Shown: positions 21,372 to 32,410 of the stretch, piece by piece
How the letters are laid out: each line of letters begins with the position of its first letter
How positions within the stretch are numbered: position 1 is the stretch's first letter
From: Rhyzopertha dominica
Lineage: Eukaryota > Arthropoda > Insecta > Coleoptera > Bostrichidae
Direction: 5' to 3'
DNA length: 64,000 nt
NCBI GenBank assembly: GCA_025024175.1
Contig: QCXZ01000064.1
Span: 1,798,001 to 1,862,000, forward strand
Notes under the pieces: generated by a model
Told to the model about the DNA's origin: nothing
Databases searched by the model: none
Seen by the model: the letters and a program-made list of their open reading frames with translations, nothing else
Translations under genes and position numbers: made by a program

Positions 21372-23369
21372 ATTTAATTGTTTCGGAGGTACTCAGTTGC
21401 CCCACGGTTTAAAATCAGCAATAATCTGTTTGTCGTACGAAATGTATTTGTCACAAACGTGACTAAATGTAAGCATATATGTAGGTATGACTGAATAAGT
21501 TAAAAACATTGCACTTGGTACGCCCATATGCTGTAACACTTTAAAATATAAGTAAACACGTATGCTTTCAATACCGTTTATAATAGAAGTAGAATAGTTC
21601 CGATTTCTTCTTATTTCCAAAAATATATACAGGTAGAAACTACGTTTAAGACCCTCCGGATTAAAAGAAAATTTTAACCTGTGAAGAAACAGGGCAGAGG
21701 ACGATTGCACACCGCGATCAAAAATTAGAAAGTATGGGCTGCCGCACTGAAATTGTAATGTTTACCATTCATGGTTATAAAAATAGACTACTCATTAAAT
21801 TAGGAAAGAATATGATTTAATCATACATTAAAAGCTATTAGATAAGCAATATTTGTAGTTCAAATAATAGTACCAAATAAAGCTCATTGATTTATGTGTA
21901 CGGAAAAATTCTTAAAAAGCCTAAACACAATTTTTGGATACAGTCCACTCCGCTGCAAAACAGTGGAACGTGCCGAACCCGTTTGTTATTTACGACAGCT
22001 TCAGGTAATACTTGTAAACCATTGTGAACGGTAATCGGCTGTTCATATACTGAGTCTCATAGATTGTTGCTTGCAACTATACATAATAAGTGAAACAAAA
22101 CAACTTTTCAGATTCGTATTCTTCAGTTGTTTTTTCAATTTTTGGTAACCAGTGACTCCTCTTGTAATTTGTAGCTTGGAATAAAACATCAAAGAGTGGA
22201 AGGCAAACTAACATAACAGATTCACTACTACTTTCTGTTATAAACCCTTCTCGACCTTAAACGACCACATATAAATAATCTTCCAATTTCCAAATGAAAA
22301 CCGCTCTATATTCCACTCACAACCCCGTGTCTGTTTTTTTATCATGCGGCCCGGGTAAAATGCGCAATTTAAAGCCACCCTGAGCATATTGCGTAACGGG
22401 ATAGTTGCCGCTGATAAACAGGCCAAGGCTGCACCGCCCTCGTGTAAATTGGCCTTCGCACCCCCGAACAACGCAATTAAACTGTCGTATTTTTGTCTTT
22501 TTTTATTATGCACTCGTGAGACATGCTGTCGCGGCACACCTGTACCTCGGTGTATTATTATGTAATACTGGTCGGGTACGTATGTTAGCTAGACGATTAG
22601 GATTGGAACTGGCCGTGACTAGAATTTATTAGCCGCCGTTTGCGTCAGTTTTATCATCTAAATCGGAATTATGTAAAATTCCAGCCCTGCGACAATATGG
22701 GCCAAGGATTTGTGGAGTTGAGATTAAACTTGAGGAACGGTGTGTTTTGCTCTTATTNATGAAGAGGGAGGAAACCTTTTTAATTGCATTTAATTTCGAG
22801 GATGATGAGAATGACCTGAATAGGCTTTGTAAATTAGGATCGTTATAAAATAACGAATACTTTGATGTATACAGTTCTAACGATTTTATACAAATATGCA
22901 CACTAAGTAATATCCTTCTGAACCTTTGAGAGTGTNTATTTATAAACGAANAAAGCAGCATAGCAATGCCACAGAATTTTAAGCAAAACCCTTCTTCGTG
23001 AAAAAAGACCATAAAATCAACATTATTTTGCTCATATACTTTGTCAACTATGTCCCTATTATTTCGTTAGAACTCAAACCAAATAAACGCGGTTTATGTC
23101 GGAATTATAGGAAGCAAGTGTCAAAGATGTCCATGTCTTCTTCACAATAAAAATGACAACTCATCTCAATTGTTTTTTTAGTTAAACATCGAATATGCTT
23201 TTATATTAATCTGTCATTACTACCTTCCCTTAACCGTTTGCTTCATCACAACAAGACTTTTAAGTATGGAAAACCAAATTGAGGCTTTGAGACAAAAATC
23301 AAACAAACACAACTTGTTCAAAATTTCAACTTTACTTAAACTATGTAAACGATTAACAATAAAAATATT
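21372..23369. other. No gene recognised
   Basis: Open frames on the minus strand at 21393-21710 (105 codons) and 22238-22537 (99 codons), and on the plus strand at 22405-22632, give no recognisable domain. 22320-22640 is somewhat GC-richer. Three ambiguous bases lie between 22758 and 22951. Confidence 0.45.
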
Positions 23370-24060
23370 TTATAATGCGGCTAGCGGCCCATGGTTTTGA
23401 ATCCACTGTATTTTTGTTCCGAAGTGTCTCATACGTGATTGAATGGTAGCAGCATGGATTTCCCGAATCTTTTGGAAAATTCTCCTTCTTAATTGTTCTT
23501 CATTTTCTGCCTCCCATCCATTATCATAAACTTTACTGCTTGATAAGGCCAAAATTGTTCGATGGGGCGTGCTCGGGGAACATTAGCTGGATTATCTGTT
23601 TTGGGTATAAACGGGATGTTATTGGCTTCCAACCAATCTCTAGCTTGCCTGGCATAGTGACAAGACGCTAGATCAAGCCAGAACATGATTTCATCATTAT
23701 TGTGATGATCGCGTATAAATCTTAACGATTTAGGCAAACATCTTTGTATATAAAGCCCTGCAGTGATGGCTTCTGCTCTAACATGTCCTACATATGGCTG
23801 CGAAGCACCTGCCGAAGAAATGGCGCACCACACCAAAATTTTGTCTTCAAATTTGGCTTTTCTTTTAAATTTTACATTATCCGGAGCAGCATGGAAATCC
23901 TCGGTATAGAATCAACCAATCCCCTTTATCTCAGAGTTTGATCACGTAAGGTATTTTTCATCGTCCAAAATAATGATTCTGTCATTTGCAAAGTGTTGAC
24001 GCCTTGGTGTTCGACAGCACCGTGGAGTTCGTTGCAACCACACAGGTGTATATTTTGGGC
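23370..24060 (-). pseudogene. Tc1-like transposase (DD37E type), degenerate
   Basis: The minus strand reads a first-Asp region 'DRIIILDDEKYLT' (~23970), 'KILVWCAISSAGASQP' (~23830), second motif 'FWLDLASCHYA' (~23680), and third 'NPANVPRARPIEQFW' (~23580). A C-terminal part follows ('QLRRRIFQKIREIHAATI', 'NHGPLAAL', stop at 23370). I count 37 residues between the second Asp and the Glu (DD37E). Stops near 23940 and 23500, plus frame changes, make it non-functional. It lacks the N-terminal DNA-binding half, so it is probably truncated near 24060. Confidence 0.8.
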
Positions 24061-24283
24061 AGAGTTTAACAACAATATAAAACTGCTTTCCAAAAATTTC
24101 ATTTTGACAAAAAATTCATGGACAATATGTGCACACTTTTTTGCAATTTTACTTGGACTATAACTGGGTTATACAAAATACTGCTGTTTTCTCTGCGCAT
24201 GGAATAGCAGAGGCAAGGAAAATCATTATACTAATTCCATCAATTAAATCTGAAGATGCTATTTTGTCACCATGGCCTTGCAT
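24061..24283. other. Spacer
   Basis: Short AT-rich region between a Tc1-like remnant and a retroelement fragment. Nothing recognised. Confidence 0.4.
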
Positions 24284-25085
24284 ACCTTGTAGTGACCCTA
24301 GATACGTCTCTAACGAACAAGAAACATCTAGAAAACATCAGTAAAAATTACAGACCAGAAATAATATAACATCTTGCATAAGCTTGTTGGTACAAGTTGG
24401 GTTGCAAACGCAAGTGTACTCCGTACTTCTGCAACTGCCTTGCTTTATAGCACTGCTGTCCTGTTTGGAAAAACAATCATCACACAGGAAAAATTGACAC
24501 TCAGTTAAATACTGCAATGCGACTAATCACTGAAACAATTAAGCCAACTCCATTACCGATTCTTCCGATTCTTTCAAACATTGCTCCTCCAGAGATTCGC
24601 AGACAGTTTGCTACATATAAAGCTTGGCAAAAATATCAATCCATTCCTAATGAGTTTCTGATTTCCCGAGATCTGCAAGAGCTACCTACAACTCGGCTAA
24701 CTTCCAGAAAACCTCTGTCGACAGAAGATTTCCTTCGTGCTCCTTATACACCATTGAAGATGGATGGTGTTCTGTTTGGCAACTTAAGAAACATGATATA
24801 TTCAATCAACAGCTTATGGACGATCCGAGAAAGCTTGGGTCATTCTGAAACGCTTTCGCACCGGTCATGGGAAAATGCAACTTTTGTCTTGATAAATGGG
24901 ATCCATCTATCAACCCTTCTTGTGAATGTGGAGACCCCTTCCAAACAATTGAACATATGGTCAACAGATGCCCCCGTACAGCATGGTCTGGTGGTTTTTC
25001 GTCAATCCATCGTGTTGATGAAGGTGTTCAAGATTGACTTAAGATAATCGAGATCTGATTGGAGTTTTTCTTCAATACTCTATCC
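24284..25085 (+). pseudogene. Non-LTR retroelement C-terminal region, copy 1
   Basis: Homologous to 58780-59415. It starts at a thumb-like 'VTLDTSLTNKKHLENIS', then 'NTAMRLITETIKPTPLPILP' (~24510), 'LSNIAPPEIRRQFATYKAWQ' (~24575) and 'TTRLTSRKPLSTEDF' (~24700). The end is a Cys/His cluster: 'CNFCLDKWDP..', then C-x-C..H..C in 'CECGDPFQTIEHMVNRC' (~24925). The domain order matches the C-terminus of I/Jockey-group polyproteins that carry a terminal CCHC-like knuckle. Frameshifts near 24400, 24770 and 24850 and a stop before 'LKIIEI' break it. The RT core is absent. Confidence 0.75.
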
Positions 25086-25319
25086 AAAATAAATACATAC
25101 ATGTGTGTATCTATTCTGGAATTCGTATCAATATTGAAAGTAGACGACTTCGGATTTGTTTCTGGTACCTACCAGTAATTCAAACATATTCAGTAAATAC
25201 ATGTTTCATTATTCATCGTCTCTTCAGCGATCTAGCCTCTATTTCACACCAATTGCCGGAAAAATCCCACCCAACCTCATCAAAATAACAAATAACGTTT
25301 GCTGCGTGGACATTCGCGA
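25086..25319. other. Spacer
   Basis: Overlapping short plus frames (25103-25368) without recognisable content. Confidence 0.4.
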
Positions 25320-25700
25320 TGACTCAAACCCCCAGCTCGTAGAACGAATATCGCCGCGGCGCCTATGAACCCGTGGCGAACCCGCACACCGCCCAGCGAG
25401 TGGCAGTCGTTTTTTGTTTCCATGTCGGTCGTCTGCCCGTCTAACTGGAGCACTCCGTCCTTGTCTGATATCTAAACATAGGTTGCAACCCTGTCGCTTG
25501 CCAACATCCGCAGTCGTTGCCTTGTGACGTCACTTTACTTCCGCATACGTCACGCGGGTCAATAAACTGCCTTGAAAGGTCGGCGAGGTTCAGCCTAGGC
25601 TGGTTTGACTATCGGCCGCATGCAGGCGCGGGCTGTAGCGTCCCCTGGCTGGCGTCGCGTCGTGGATTTTCCAGCAGATGGCGAGTTTGAAGAATTGTCG
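25320..25700. promoter_or_regulatory. CpG-rich island with CRE-like sites
   Basis: GC/CpG-rich patch in AT-rich surroundings. It holds a perfect CRE palindrome TGACGTCA at 25525-25532 and a second near-site TACGTCA at 25546-25552. CREB/ATF-family bZIP proteins bind such sites in promoters. No convincing frame is present. I infer a promoter or enhancer of an unseen host gene; direction unknown. Confidence 0.4.
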
Positions 25701-25974
25701 TCCAGAATCCCCTAAAAATTGATGGGGATGCCATATTTGGAAGCGTACCTAATCTTGAAAGGATTTCAGTCATTTACAGTTCTTTATTTTCTGGATTTCC
25801 ACTAAGTTTTTACTTTACTCTTTACCCAACAACACAAATATGCATTTCAAGAGGAAAACTACTAATTACTACCTAAATAAAGGTTTTATACCAATAATAA
25901 TGGACTACAAGTATACAAAAAAAATAGTGCTTCAGGCTTCGGAAAAGTGGCACCATTCTTTACGTGTTTTCTTG
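25701..25974. other. Spacer
   Basis: AT-rich link to the RT gene. No feature recognised. Confidence 0.4.
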
Positions 25975-27697
25975 GTTTCAGGATGATAGTCATTTGTGGA
26001 AAGCTCTAAATTACTTACACGTCAAGCGAGGTGGGAAGTCCTCTGACATATCATACTCTGCTAATGAAATAAATGACTACTTTATGTCGGTAGTCTCCCC
26101 ATCAATAACTGTCTCAATGAAGTAAAACAATCTGATAGTAAACTTTTTAATGAAGTGAATGAAAGATGTTGCCAATGTTTTCTTGCTTTGAAATCAAATG
26201 TAGTTGGACACGACGGCGTTTCTTCTAAGATGTTGAAATTCTGTTGCCCTGTTATTTGCAACTATGTTGCTCACATTATCAATTGTTGTTTCGAGCACAG
26301 TTATTATCCCAATGAGTGGAAGCTCGCTTTAATACGACCTTTGCCTAAAACTGATGAAATTAAATCTGTATCCGATTTGAGACCAATCAGCATCTTGCCT
26401 ATGTTGTCTAAGGTATGTGAAAAGTTTCTTCATAAACAAATATATGATTATGTTTCTGAAGCTAAAATTATACCCGAAAACCAGTCAGGTTTTCGTACTC
26501 ATTACAGTACAACAACTGCGTCGACTAATTTGGTGGACGAGTGCATTGGATCCCTCGATGCTGACAGAGCAAGTCTTTTGGTTTCATTGGATTTTTCGAA
26601 AGCTTTTGATACACTGGATCGTATGTTGCTTTGCAGTAAATTGACTTACTACGGTTTTGATGAGGTTTCTGTTAATTTCTTCCGATCTTATTTGCTCAAT
26701 AGGTGCCAGCCAGTCTTGCTGGGTGGCGAAATGTCTGATGTTGGCAGAGTGACGTCGGGAGTCTCTCAAGGATNTATCCTGGGACCAATTCTGTTTTTAA
26801 TTTACACCGCTGATTTACTCTCAAAGCCCAAATTTTCAACTTGCGTGGCATACGCCTACGATACTTACCTTTTACATCATTTCAACCCACAGAACATAGA
26901 GAGGGCATGCTTAGAAATGAATGAGGACCTAGGCAACATTAGTGACTGTTCTAGTAACATTAACTTAAAGTTGAACATCAATAAGTGTTCTGTGGTATAC
27001 TTCGCGTCGAAATCGTCACAAAAATGTTTTGTGAAGGATGATATTAATGTACATGTGGACCATAATCAACCGCCTGTATATGAAAGGATCAAAAGTCTTG
27101 GTTTAAGTATAGATAATGACCTTCGTTTTAAAAATCACGTGTCTTCTGTTATTAAAAAAATGATATGTTTCTTTAAAGCTGTTGTACTCTAATCATCTTA
27201 TTCTCAACTTTAAACTTAGAAAAAAATTATGCCAATCTCTGGTAATCCCTCACTTACTTCATTGTTTTACGGTATATTTTGCTTGTCTTGATGCCGTTAA
27301 TAAATACAGGCTTCAGAAGGTGCAGAATAACTGCTGCAGATTCATATTTGGACTAAAAAAGTATGCTCATATCAGTAAGTGCGTACAGCAACTTAAATGG
27401 TTGAAAATTGATCAACTTTTTCATTGCCACCTTGCAACTTTCTTGTTTCGTGTCTTTCGATCCTCTTCGCCAAAATATTTGCGTGATAAGTTTCATAGTC
27501 GTCGCAGCTTGCATTGCACTGATTTATCTCTTAGATATGTCCACCATTTATCAATGCCTAGCTTCCGTACCTCCTTATACACGCGGTCCTTTAGTTATAA
27601 TGCAATAAAATGTTATAATGAACACTTTGATTTGTTTACTAAAATATGCTCTGTAGAAAGTTTCAAAAAACAAATGATGTATAGGTTAAGTCATTAG
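25975..27697 (+). pseudogene. CR1/L2-type non-LTR reverse transcriptase with a mutated catalytic box
   Basis: Long RT with only a few breaks. Linker 'DDSHLWKALNYLHVKRGGKS' (~25980), then a 345-codon frame (26155-27192). That frame holds 'SDLRPISILPMLSKVCEKFL' (~26375), motif A 'LVSLDFSKAFDTLD' (~26580), motif B 'TSGVSQGxILGPILF' (~26755, one N), and the motif C region 'VAYAYDTYLL' (~26845). The thumb is 'IKSLGLSIDNDLRFKNHV' (~27090). A frameshift at ~27185 leads to the 171-codon C-terminus ('LQKVQNNCCRFIFGLKK', ending 27697). The usual [FY]ADD is AYD here: the first Asp codon GAC is TAC at 26857-26859. The enzyme would be inactive. The 5' end is truncated before the RT. Confidence 0.85.
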
Positions 27698-27930
27698 CTT
27701 GTAATTCTAGTCAAAGCATGATATTATAGTTGTTTGTGATTTTGGTTTGTTTATTTCTCATATTGTACTAAGTTTATATTTTATTTTGGGTTGAGTGGAA
27801 TATTATTATTAGTCCTTCAAATTCATGCCTTGAGGGCATCGTGAAAACCATGTCTCTTTTAAAACTATAAGGTTTTCATCCAGGATAATACGATGATCTT
27901 CTTTCATTAACATTAATGCTTAAATAAAAG
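27698..27930 (+). other. Probable 3' UTR of the preceding retroelement
   Basis: AT-rich tail with 'TTCATGCCTTGAGGGCATCG' and an inverted pair TGAAAACC / GGTTTTCA (about 27841-27881) that could form an 8-bp stem. Structured 3' ends are known to guide RT recognition in CR1/L2-type elements. That role here is inference. Confidence 0.4.
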
Positions 27931-28929
27931 AAATGTAGACAGCAAATTGGTCAGGGTAGTAAAAGACCTATAGCTCTAATTATTTTGATATATATCCCCC
28001 TTCATGTCTTAGTACTAAGATGTATATCGATGAATGTACTACATTACTGGATAAAAGTGACGACAGTCAAATTAAAACTATGTCTGGCTGCTAGACGATA
28101 TTTTATTTGTTTTTTTTTACTGAGCCAACATAAGTTTCAATTTTCCGACGGTAGTGACGAACAACACAACCAATTTTCACATACTCCAGAATACAGAAGC
28201 GTTATACCATTATATGCGGAGAACAAATCGAAAAACCCCCATGAATAATTCATCGGCGTGGAAATACTGTGTAAATTCCAGCAGTGTATCGTTAACAAAC
28301 TGCTGATTAGATCATTTAGCATGCCTTTCATAACTCGCCACTTTTAATTTCTCCTTTTGAGTTGGCATTGCGTTTTCTATTGTTCTTGGAACTGAAAAGA
28401 GGTTGCGTAAAAATGCCTGCTCGCTTGAGCGTTTTCGTGAGTGCGACAAAGGATAATCACGACGAAAGTATTGTTGCCAACTGGGAAGCCCGACTAATTT
28501 AGTTACCCATGCCAACTTTTTTTGAGGTGGGGTGATTTGATTTCGAGGGTACCCACAGGGAGCAGATATGAGGTAATTTACTGGTCAGTAAGTAAAATAA
28601 TAATGCAGTTTTGTTTTTAAGATCAAATAATACATGATTAAAAACGATCCCAAAAAGTCTCTGGTGGCTATATCTTTGATACAGCTTTAACTCTTTCTGA
28701 GACAACTATGCCCAGACTACTTCTATTACTGCATATAAAATTTAAATTGATTGACTGATATGATACCAGTCATTTTTATAAAGGAATGTATAGAAAACTG
28801 CTGCGGTTTCGCCTATCTTTAAATCAGGTTATAGGAGTTTTGTTGTTAATTAACACCCAGTGTTAAAGCTGTGTATTTTCCCTAAAATTTTTGAATCAAT
28901 TATATACCATCATGTCTTCTTCCGCGTAA
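27931..28929. other. No gene recognised
   Basis: Several short minus frames (28137-28331, 28312-28515, 28499-28705) overlap but give no recognisable domain. The composition is AT-rich. Confidence 0.45.
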
Positions 28930-29273
28930 AATTTCTGATTTGTCCTTCTTAGCACGGTTTCATGAGTGGACGCTTAGTGGCTTCTAACTTGTTTGTGTAC
29001 ACAGAATTTTTATTACAACAAATGGACAATCAATAACAGGTTGTTAGCATTTACACTGATTTCATCAAAGCGTTTGACAAATTGACCATTTTATAATGCT
29101 TAATAAATTGGAAGACATTGGTGTGTGTGATTCTCTTCTTGCCTGGTTTGAATCGTATTAGTTTGATAGGGGTCAGTTTGTAAAGATTGGTATGGTTAAG
29201 TCTGATCAAGTAGAAATGACTTCAGATGTTCCTCAAGAATCACATCTAGGTCCTATGTTGTTTAATATCTATA
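28930..29273 (+). pseudogene. Jockey/CR1-like RT, 5' part, interrupted by a mariner
   Basis: RT fragments in one orientation: 'QHGFMSGRLVASNLFVYTEF' (~28955), motif A 'IYTDFIKAFDK' (~29050), 'LNKLEDIGVCDSLLAWFESY' (~29100), a stop, and motif B 'PQESHLGPMLFNIY' (~29235-29271). The motif B sequence stops at a TA where the mariner begins. It continues beyond the mariner at 31570 in the same frame. Earlier stops and the changed QG of motif B (PQES) show it was decaying. Confidence 0.85.
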
Positions 29274-29598
29274 CCAGGTGATTTTTTGAAAACTTCACAC
29301 CTTAAATAACTTTAAATAGAGGAAAAATGTAAAATTTTGCAAAAACAGGTAAACTTTTGTTTGCAGGGGGACAACTTTTGAGATAAGTTTTTAATGGATA
29401 GCGCTTACCCTCTTAGCGGGGTAGATACCCCTTCAAACATTTTAAATGAAACTACCCATCTTACGATACATCATTTAAAAGTTTATTATACAAGGAGTCT
29501 TGCCATGTAATTAGTTTTACTATTTTTTACCCATTGACGGGGTAGTGGGTCAAAAAGTGCATTGTAGCAAGTNGCTTATAAAATGGAATATTTTGAAC
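29274..29598 (+). repeat. Left long terminal inverted repeat
   Basis: Pairs with 31243-31567. By eye the great majority of bases match, including the blocks 'AACTTCACACCTTAAATAAC', 'TAATGGATAGCGCTTAC' and 'CATGTAATTAGTTTTAC'. One ambiguous base lies at 29573. Confidence 0.9.
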
Positions 29599-29899
29599 TT
29601 CTTTTAACAAAATTTATTGTCTTGCAGTTACAATAAAAATTGTCCTTACTTAAGCCTAAAAAAACCTGTTAAAAAATAATTGTTACACCTAAGCAAAATG
29701 CCAAAAATACTTAAAATTTTCTTTCGACATTACTTGATATTGCAACTCGACAGTTTATACTGAATTGGCTAAATAATTATATACTTTGTGTTTCCAATTT
29801 TTTGTTTCAACTTTTTGGCTACTTCTTTGGCACGACCATCTTTTTGTTCACATTCGTTTTTATAAATCGCGTGAAATTTTAAAGTGAGTCCAAGTGATA

Positions 29900-30984
29900 A
29901 TGGTATATTCAACTGCTGAAAGGGTAGAAATAATTTTTATTTACGGTGCTAAGCATAGCTGTGCTCGTGCGCCAGCAAGGGTGTTTAACGAACGGCACCC
30001 CGATAAAAATGTTGACGCTAGGTACATTCTCGATCTCGTGCAGAAATTTCAAGACATTGGATCTGTAGTAAACAAAAAAAGGGCAGGGAATAGAGTCGTT
30101 GATGAAATGGCCCAACTTGAAGTACTTGGTCATTTTGCGATGGATCCAACTAGCTCTTTGCGTAACATTTCTACAGCCACTTGACTTTCTTATTCATCTG
30201 TAAGGAAAGTTACAAAACTGCACAAATTCCATCCCTATAAGATGAAAACTCTCCAGGAACTCGGCGAAGATGACTTCGATAGAAGACTGCAATTTTGCGA
30301 AATTATGACAGAAAAGATTATAGTAAATCCAAATCTAATAAAAAATATCTGCTTCAGTGATAAATGCAATTTTTTTTGAACGGCTCTGTATATAACCATA
30401 ACGTCAGGTACTGGAGTGACGAAAATCCTTATATTTTTCGAGAAGGTCATACACAAGTTCCTCAGAAGCTGAACGTCTGGGCTGGAATACTTGGCAACTA
30501 AATTGTAGGTCCAATTTTCATTGATGGCACGCTAAATGGGGAAATGTATTTAGAATTACTTGATAACGTTATTGATCCTTTAATCACAGAGCAATTAGAA
30601 AACCAACGTGACCCTGAAGGAAATCCAATGTTGGATGAATACGAATTTTTTTACCAACATGATGGAGCCCCACCGCATTACGCCATTAATGTGCGAGATT
30701 GGTTAAATCATAGATTTCCTCTTCACTGGATTGGTAGGCGTGGAACAATTGAATGCCCGCCACGATCACCCGATTTGACTGCTTTAAATTTCTTTCTATG
30801 GGGTCATTTAAAATCTGTGGTTTACAAAACACAACCTACTAGCCTGGACGATCTGCGAGAAAGAATTATTAACGAGTGCAGGAGGATTCCACCTGAAACT
30901 TTCCGAAAAGTGCAGCAAGAGTTCGAGAACCGTCTGTATTATTGTATGGAAAGAGGTGGTGCACATTTTGAGAATCTATTGTAA
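29900..30984 (+). pseudogene. Transposase of the long-TIR mariner
   Basis: ATG at 29900 (an upstream in-frame GTG at 29894 is less likely). In order: HTH '[20 protein letters not shown]' and '[16 protein letters not shown]', a second HTH with a TGA stop at ~30182 ('LRNISTAT*'), and first catalytic motif 'NICFSDKCNF' (~30345; the usual following Glu is Lys). The frame shifts near 30365, with another stop at ~30501. The 146-codon catalytic end follows: 'FFYQHDGAPPHYAINVRDW' and 'PPRSPDLTALNFFLWG'. I count 41 residues from the HDG Asp to the position of the third acid, where 'ALN' replaces the expected 'PLD'. So one catalytic Asp is Asn. The stop is at 30982-30984. Not functional. Confidence 0.85.
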
Positions 30985-31242
30985 GGTTTGAATTTTTATG
31001 GTTTTGTTCACACTGTTTTTGGAGTTACAAATAAATAATTTTTCTTTTTCGTGGACATGGACTTTCTAAAAAATTACATGATAAATACTTTAATGTTAAT
31101 AATAATGTTAAAAGAAAATTTTCAGTATTCTGGGAGTTTTTTTAAGTGTCATATTTTTTACAAGTTGTTTGTTTAAATTTTGGGTTCTCGTAAGGACAAA
31201 TTTTATTTTCGCTCTAAAATAAAATACATTTTGTTGAAAAGA

Positions 31243-31567
31243 GTCCAAAATATTCAATTTAATAAGCAACCTGTTTCGTAGGCACTATTAATCTATTACC
31301 CCGTCAATAAGTTAAACGTGGTAAAACTAATTACATGGCCAGACTCTTTGTGAAATAAGCTTTCAAATGATGTATCACAAGATGGATAGTTCCATTTAAA
31401 ATTTTTAAAGGGGAGTCTACCCTGCTCAGAGAGTAAGCGCTATCCATTAAACACTTATCTCAAAAGTTGTCCCCGTGCAAACAAAAGTTTACCTGTTTTT
31501 GCAAATTTTTAAATTTTTGCTATATTTAAAGTTATTTAAGGTGTGAAGTTTTCAAAAAATCACCCTG
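31243..31567 (-). repeat. Right long terminal inverted repeat
   Basis: Reverse complement of 29274-29598 with scattered differences. It ends CACCCTG followed by the TA duplication. Confidence 0.9.
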
Positions 31568-31569
31568 TA

Positions 31570-32140
31570 TAAAGGACATTGCCAATTGTTTCGAGCATTC
31601 AAATTTTTAATGTATGCCGATGATTTAAAAATCTATCGTCGTGTTTGTTCTGTTGACAACTGCAAACTTCTCCAGGAGGATATCGAAAAGCTGTAATCCT
31701 TCTACCAGAGTAATAGCCTTTTCTTTAACATTGATAAATGCAGGGCGATATCGTTTACCAGGAATTAGGGCATCATAAAATTTGATTATAGTATAAACAG
31801 TAGCTTGTTGAATTCAATTAGAGATTTGGGAGTTGTATTTGATTCAAAGGTGCTATTTAGTGACCATATTTCCTATATTGTAAGGAAGGCAAATAATGGT
31901 TTAGGATTTATTTTTAGAGTTTGGAAATCTTTTAAATCTTTGTTCATGGCTTACGTCAATAGCATTTTGAACTATGCTTCGGTTATTTGCAATCCCCAAT
32001 ATATTGTGTGCATTAATAGCCTTGAAAGGATTCAGAACAAATTCCTTAGATATATCGCTTATAAACTTCGTCTGGACCTGCAGAGTACTGATCTCATTCG
32101 TGAACACTTTCGCATGCTGCCTCAGGAGCATACATAACAT
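31570..32140 (+). pseudogene. Jockey/CR1-like RT, 3' part after the mariner
   Basis: Continues the RT of 28930-29273. Directly after the mariner comes 'KDIANCFEHSNFLMYADDL' with an intact YADD catalytic box (~31615-31625). Then 'SIRDLGVVFDSKVLFSDHIS' (~31810) and the C-terminus 'LERIQNKFLRYIAYKLRL' (~32020). The final stop is at 32135-32137. An in-frame stop after 'EDIEKL' and another after 'SFTRN' show decay apart from the mariner. Confidence 0.85.
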
Positions 32141-32280
32141 AATGTTATAATCATAAATTAGGTGTTAATTTGGAATAAGACATAGGTTTTAATTATACAT
32201 TTTAATAGTTTCTGTTTTACGGTGTGGTTTATTCCATAATACGTAAATTTCATTATTGAATAATAATGAATAAATAAATT
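32141..32280 (+). other. Retroelement 3' UTR and tail
   Basis: AT-rich, ending 'ATTGAATAATAATGAATAAA', similar in type to the TAA/ATT tails of the other non-LTR copies in the window. Confidence 0.5.
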
Positions 32281-32410
32281 GCCAAATCAGCATAGTGTAA
32301 CTCGTTCTCCTTTTTGTTACAGGTAAGCAATGTACCTTCATCGAATCGATGTGGACTACGCTGTGATCTCAGCAGAGAGATTGGTGAAGTAGAAATCTAA
32401 GAAATATTTA
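32281..32410. repeat. Short unknown repeat shared with 47765-47960
   Basis: Contains 'TTTGTTACAGGTAAGC', then 'GATGTGGACTACGCTGTGAT' and 'GGTGAAGTAGAAATCT'. The same string of motifs in the same order occurs at 47826-47940 with about 70 percent match by eye. Both are preceded by 'AAATCAGCAT'. Family unknown. Confidence 0.5.

Larger units (their letters stand above)
29274..31567 (+). mobile_element. Mariner-superfamily element with very long terminal inverted repeats
   Basis: Complete element of 2294 bp. The ends read CCAGGTGATTTTTTG (left) and, on the complement, CAGGGTGATTTTTTG (right). TA duplications flank it at 29272-29273 and 31568-31569. The inverted match continues for about 325 bases on each side (29274-29598 and 31243-31567). 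Most mariner/Tc1 elements have inverted repeats of some 20-200 bases, so this is unusually long. It carries one transposase gene and sits inside a retroelement RT. Confidence 0.9.

Noticed and set aside
21393..21710. 105-codon minus frame as a gene
   Set aside because: Tyr/Phe/Ile-rich without motifs; no start context or splice signals.
22238..22632. Overlapping frames in a GC-richer patch as exons
   Set aside because: Open on both strands with no recognisable domain; GC-rich patches produce such frames readily.
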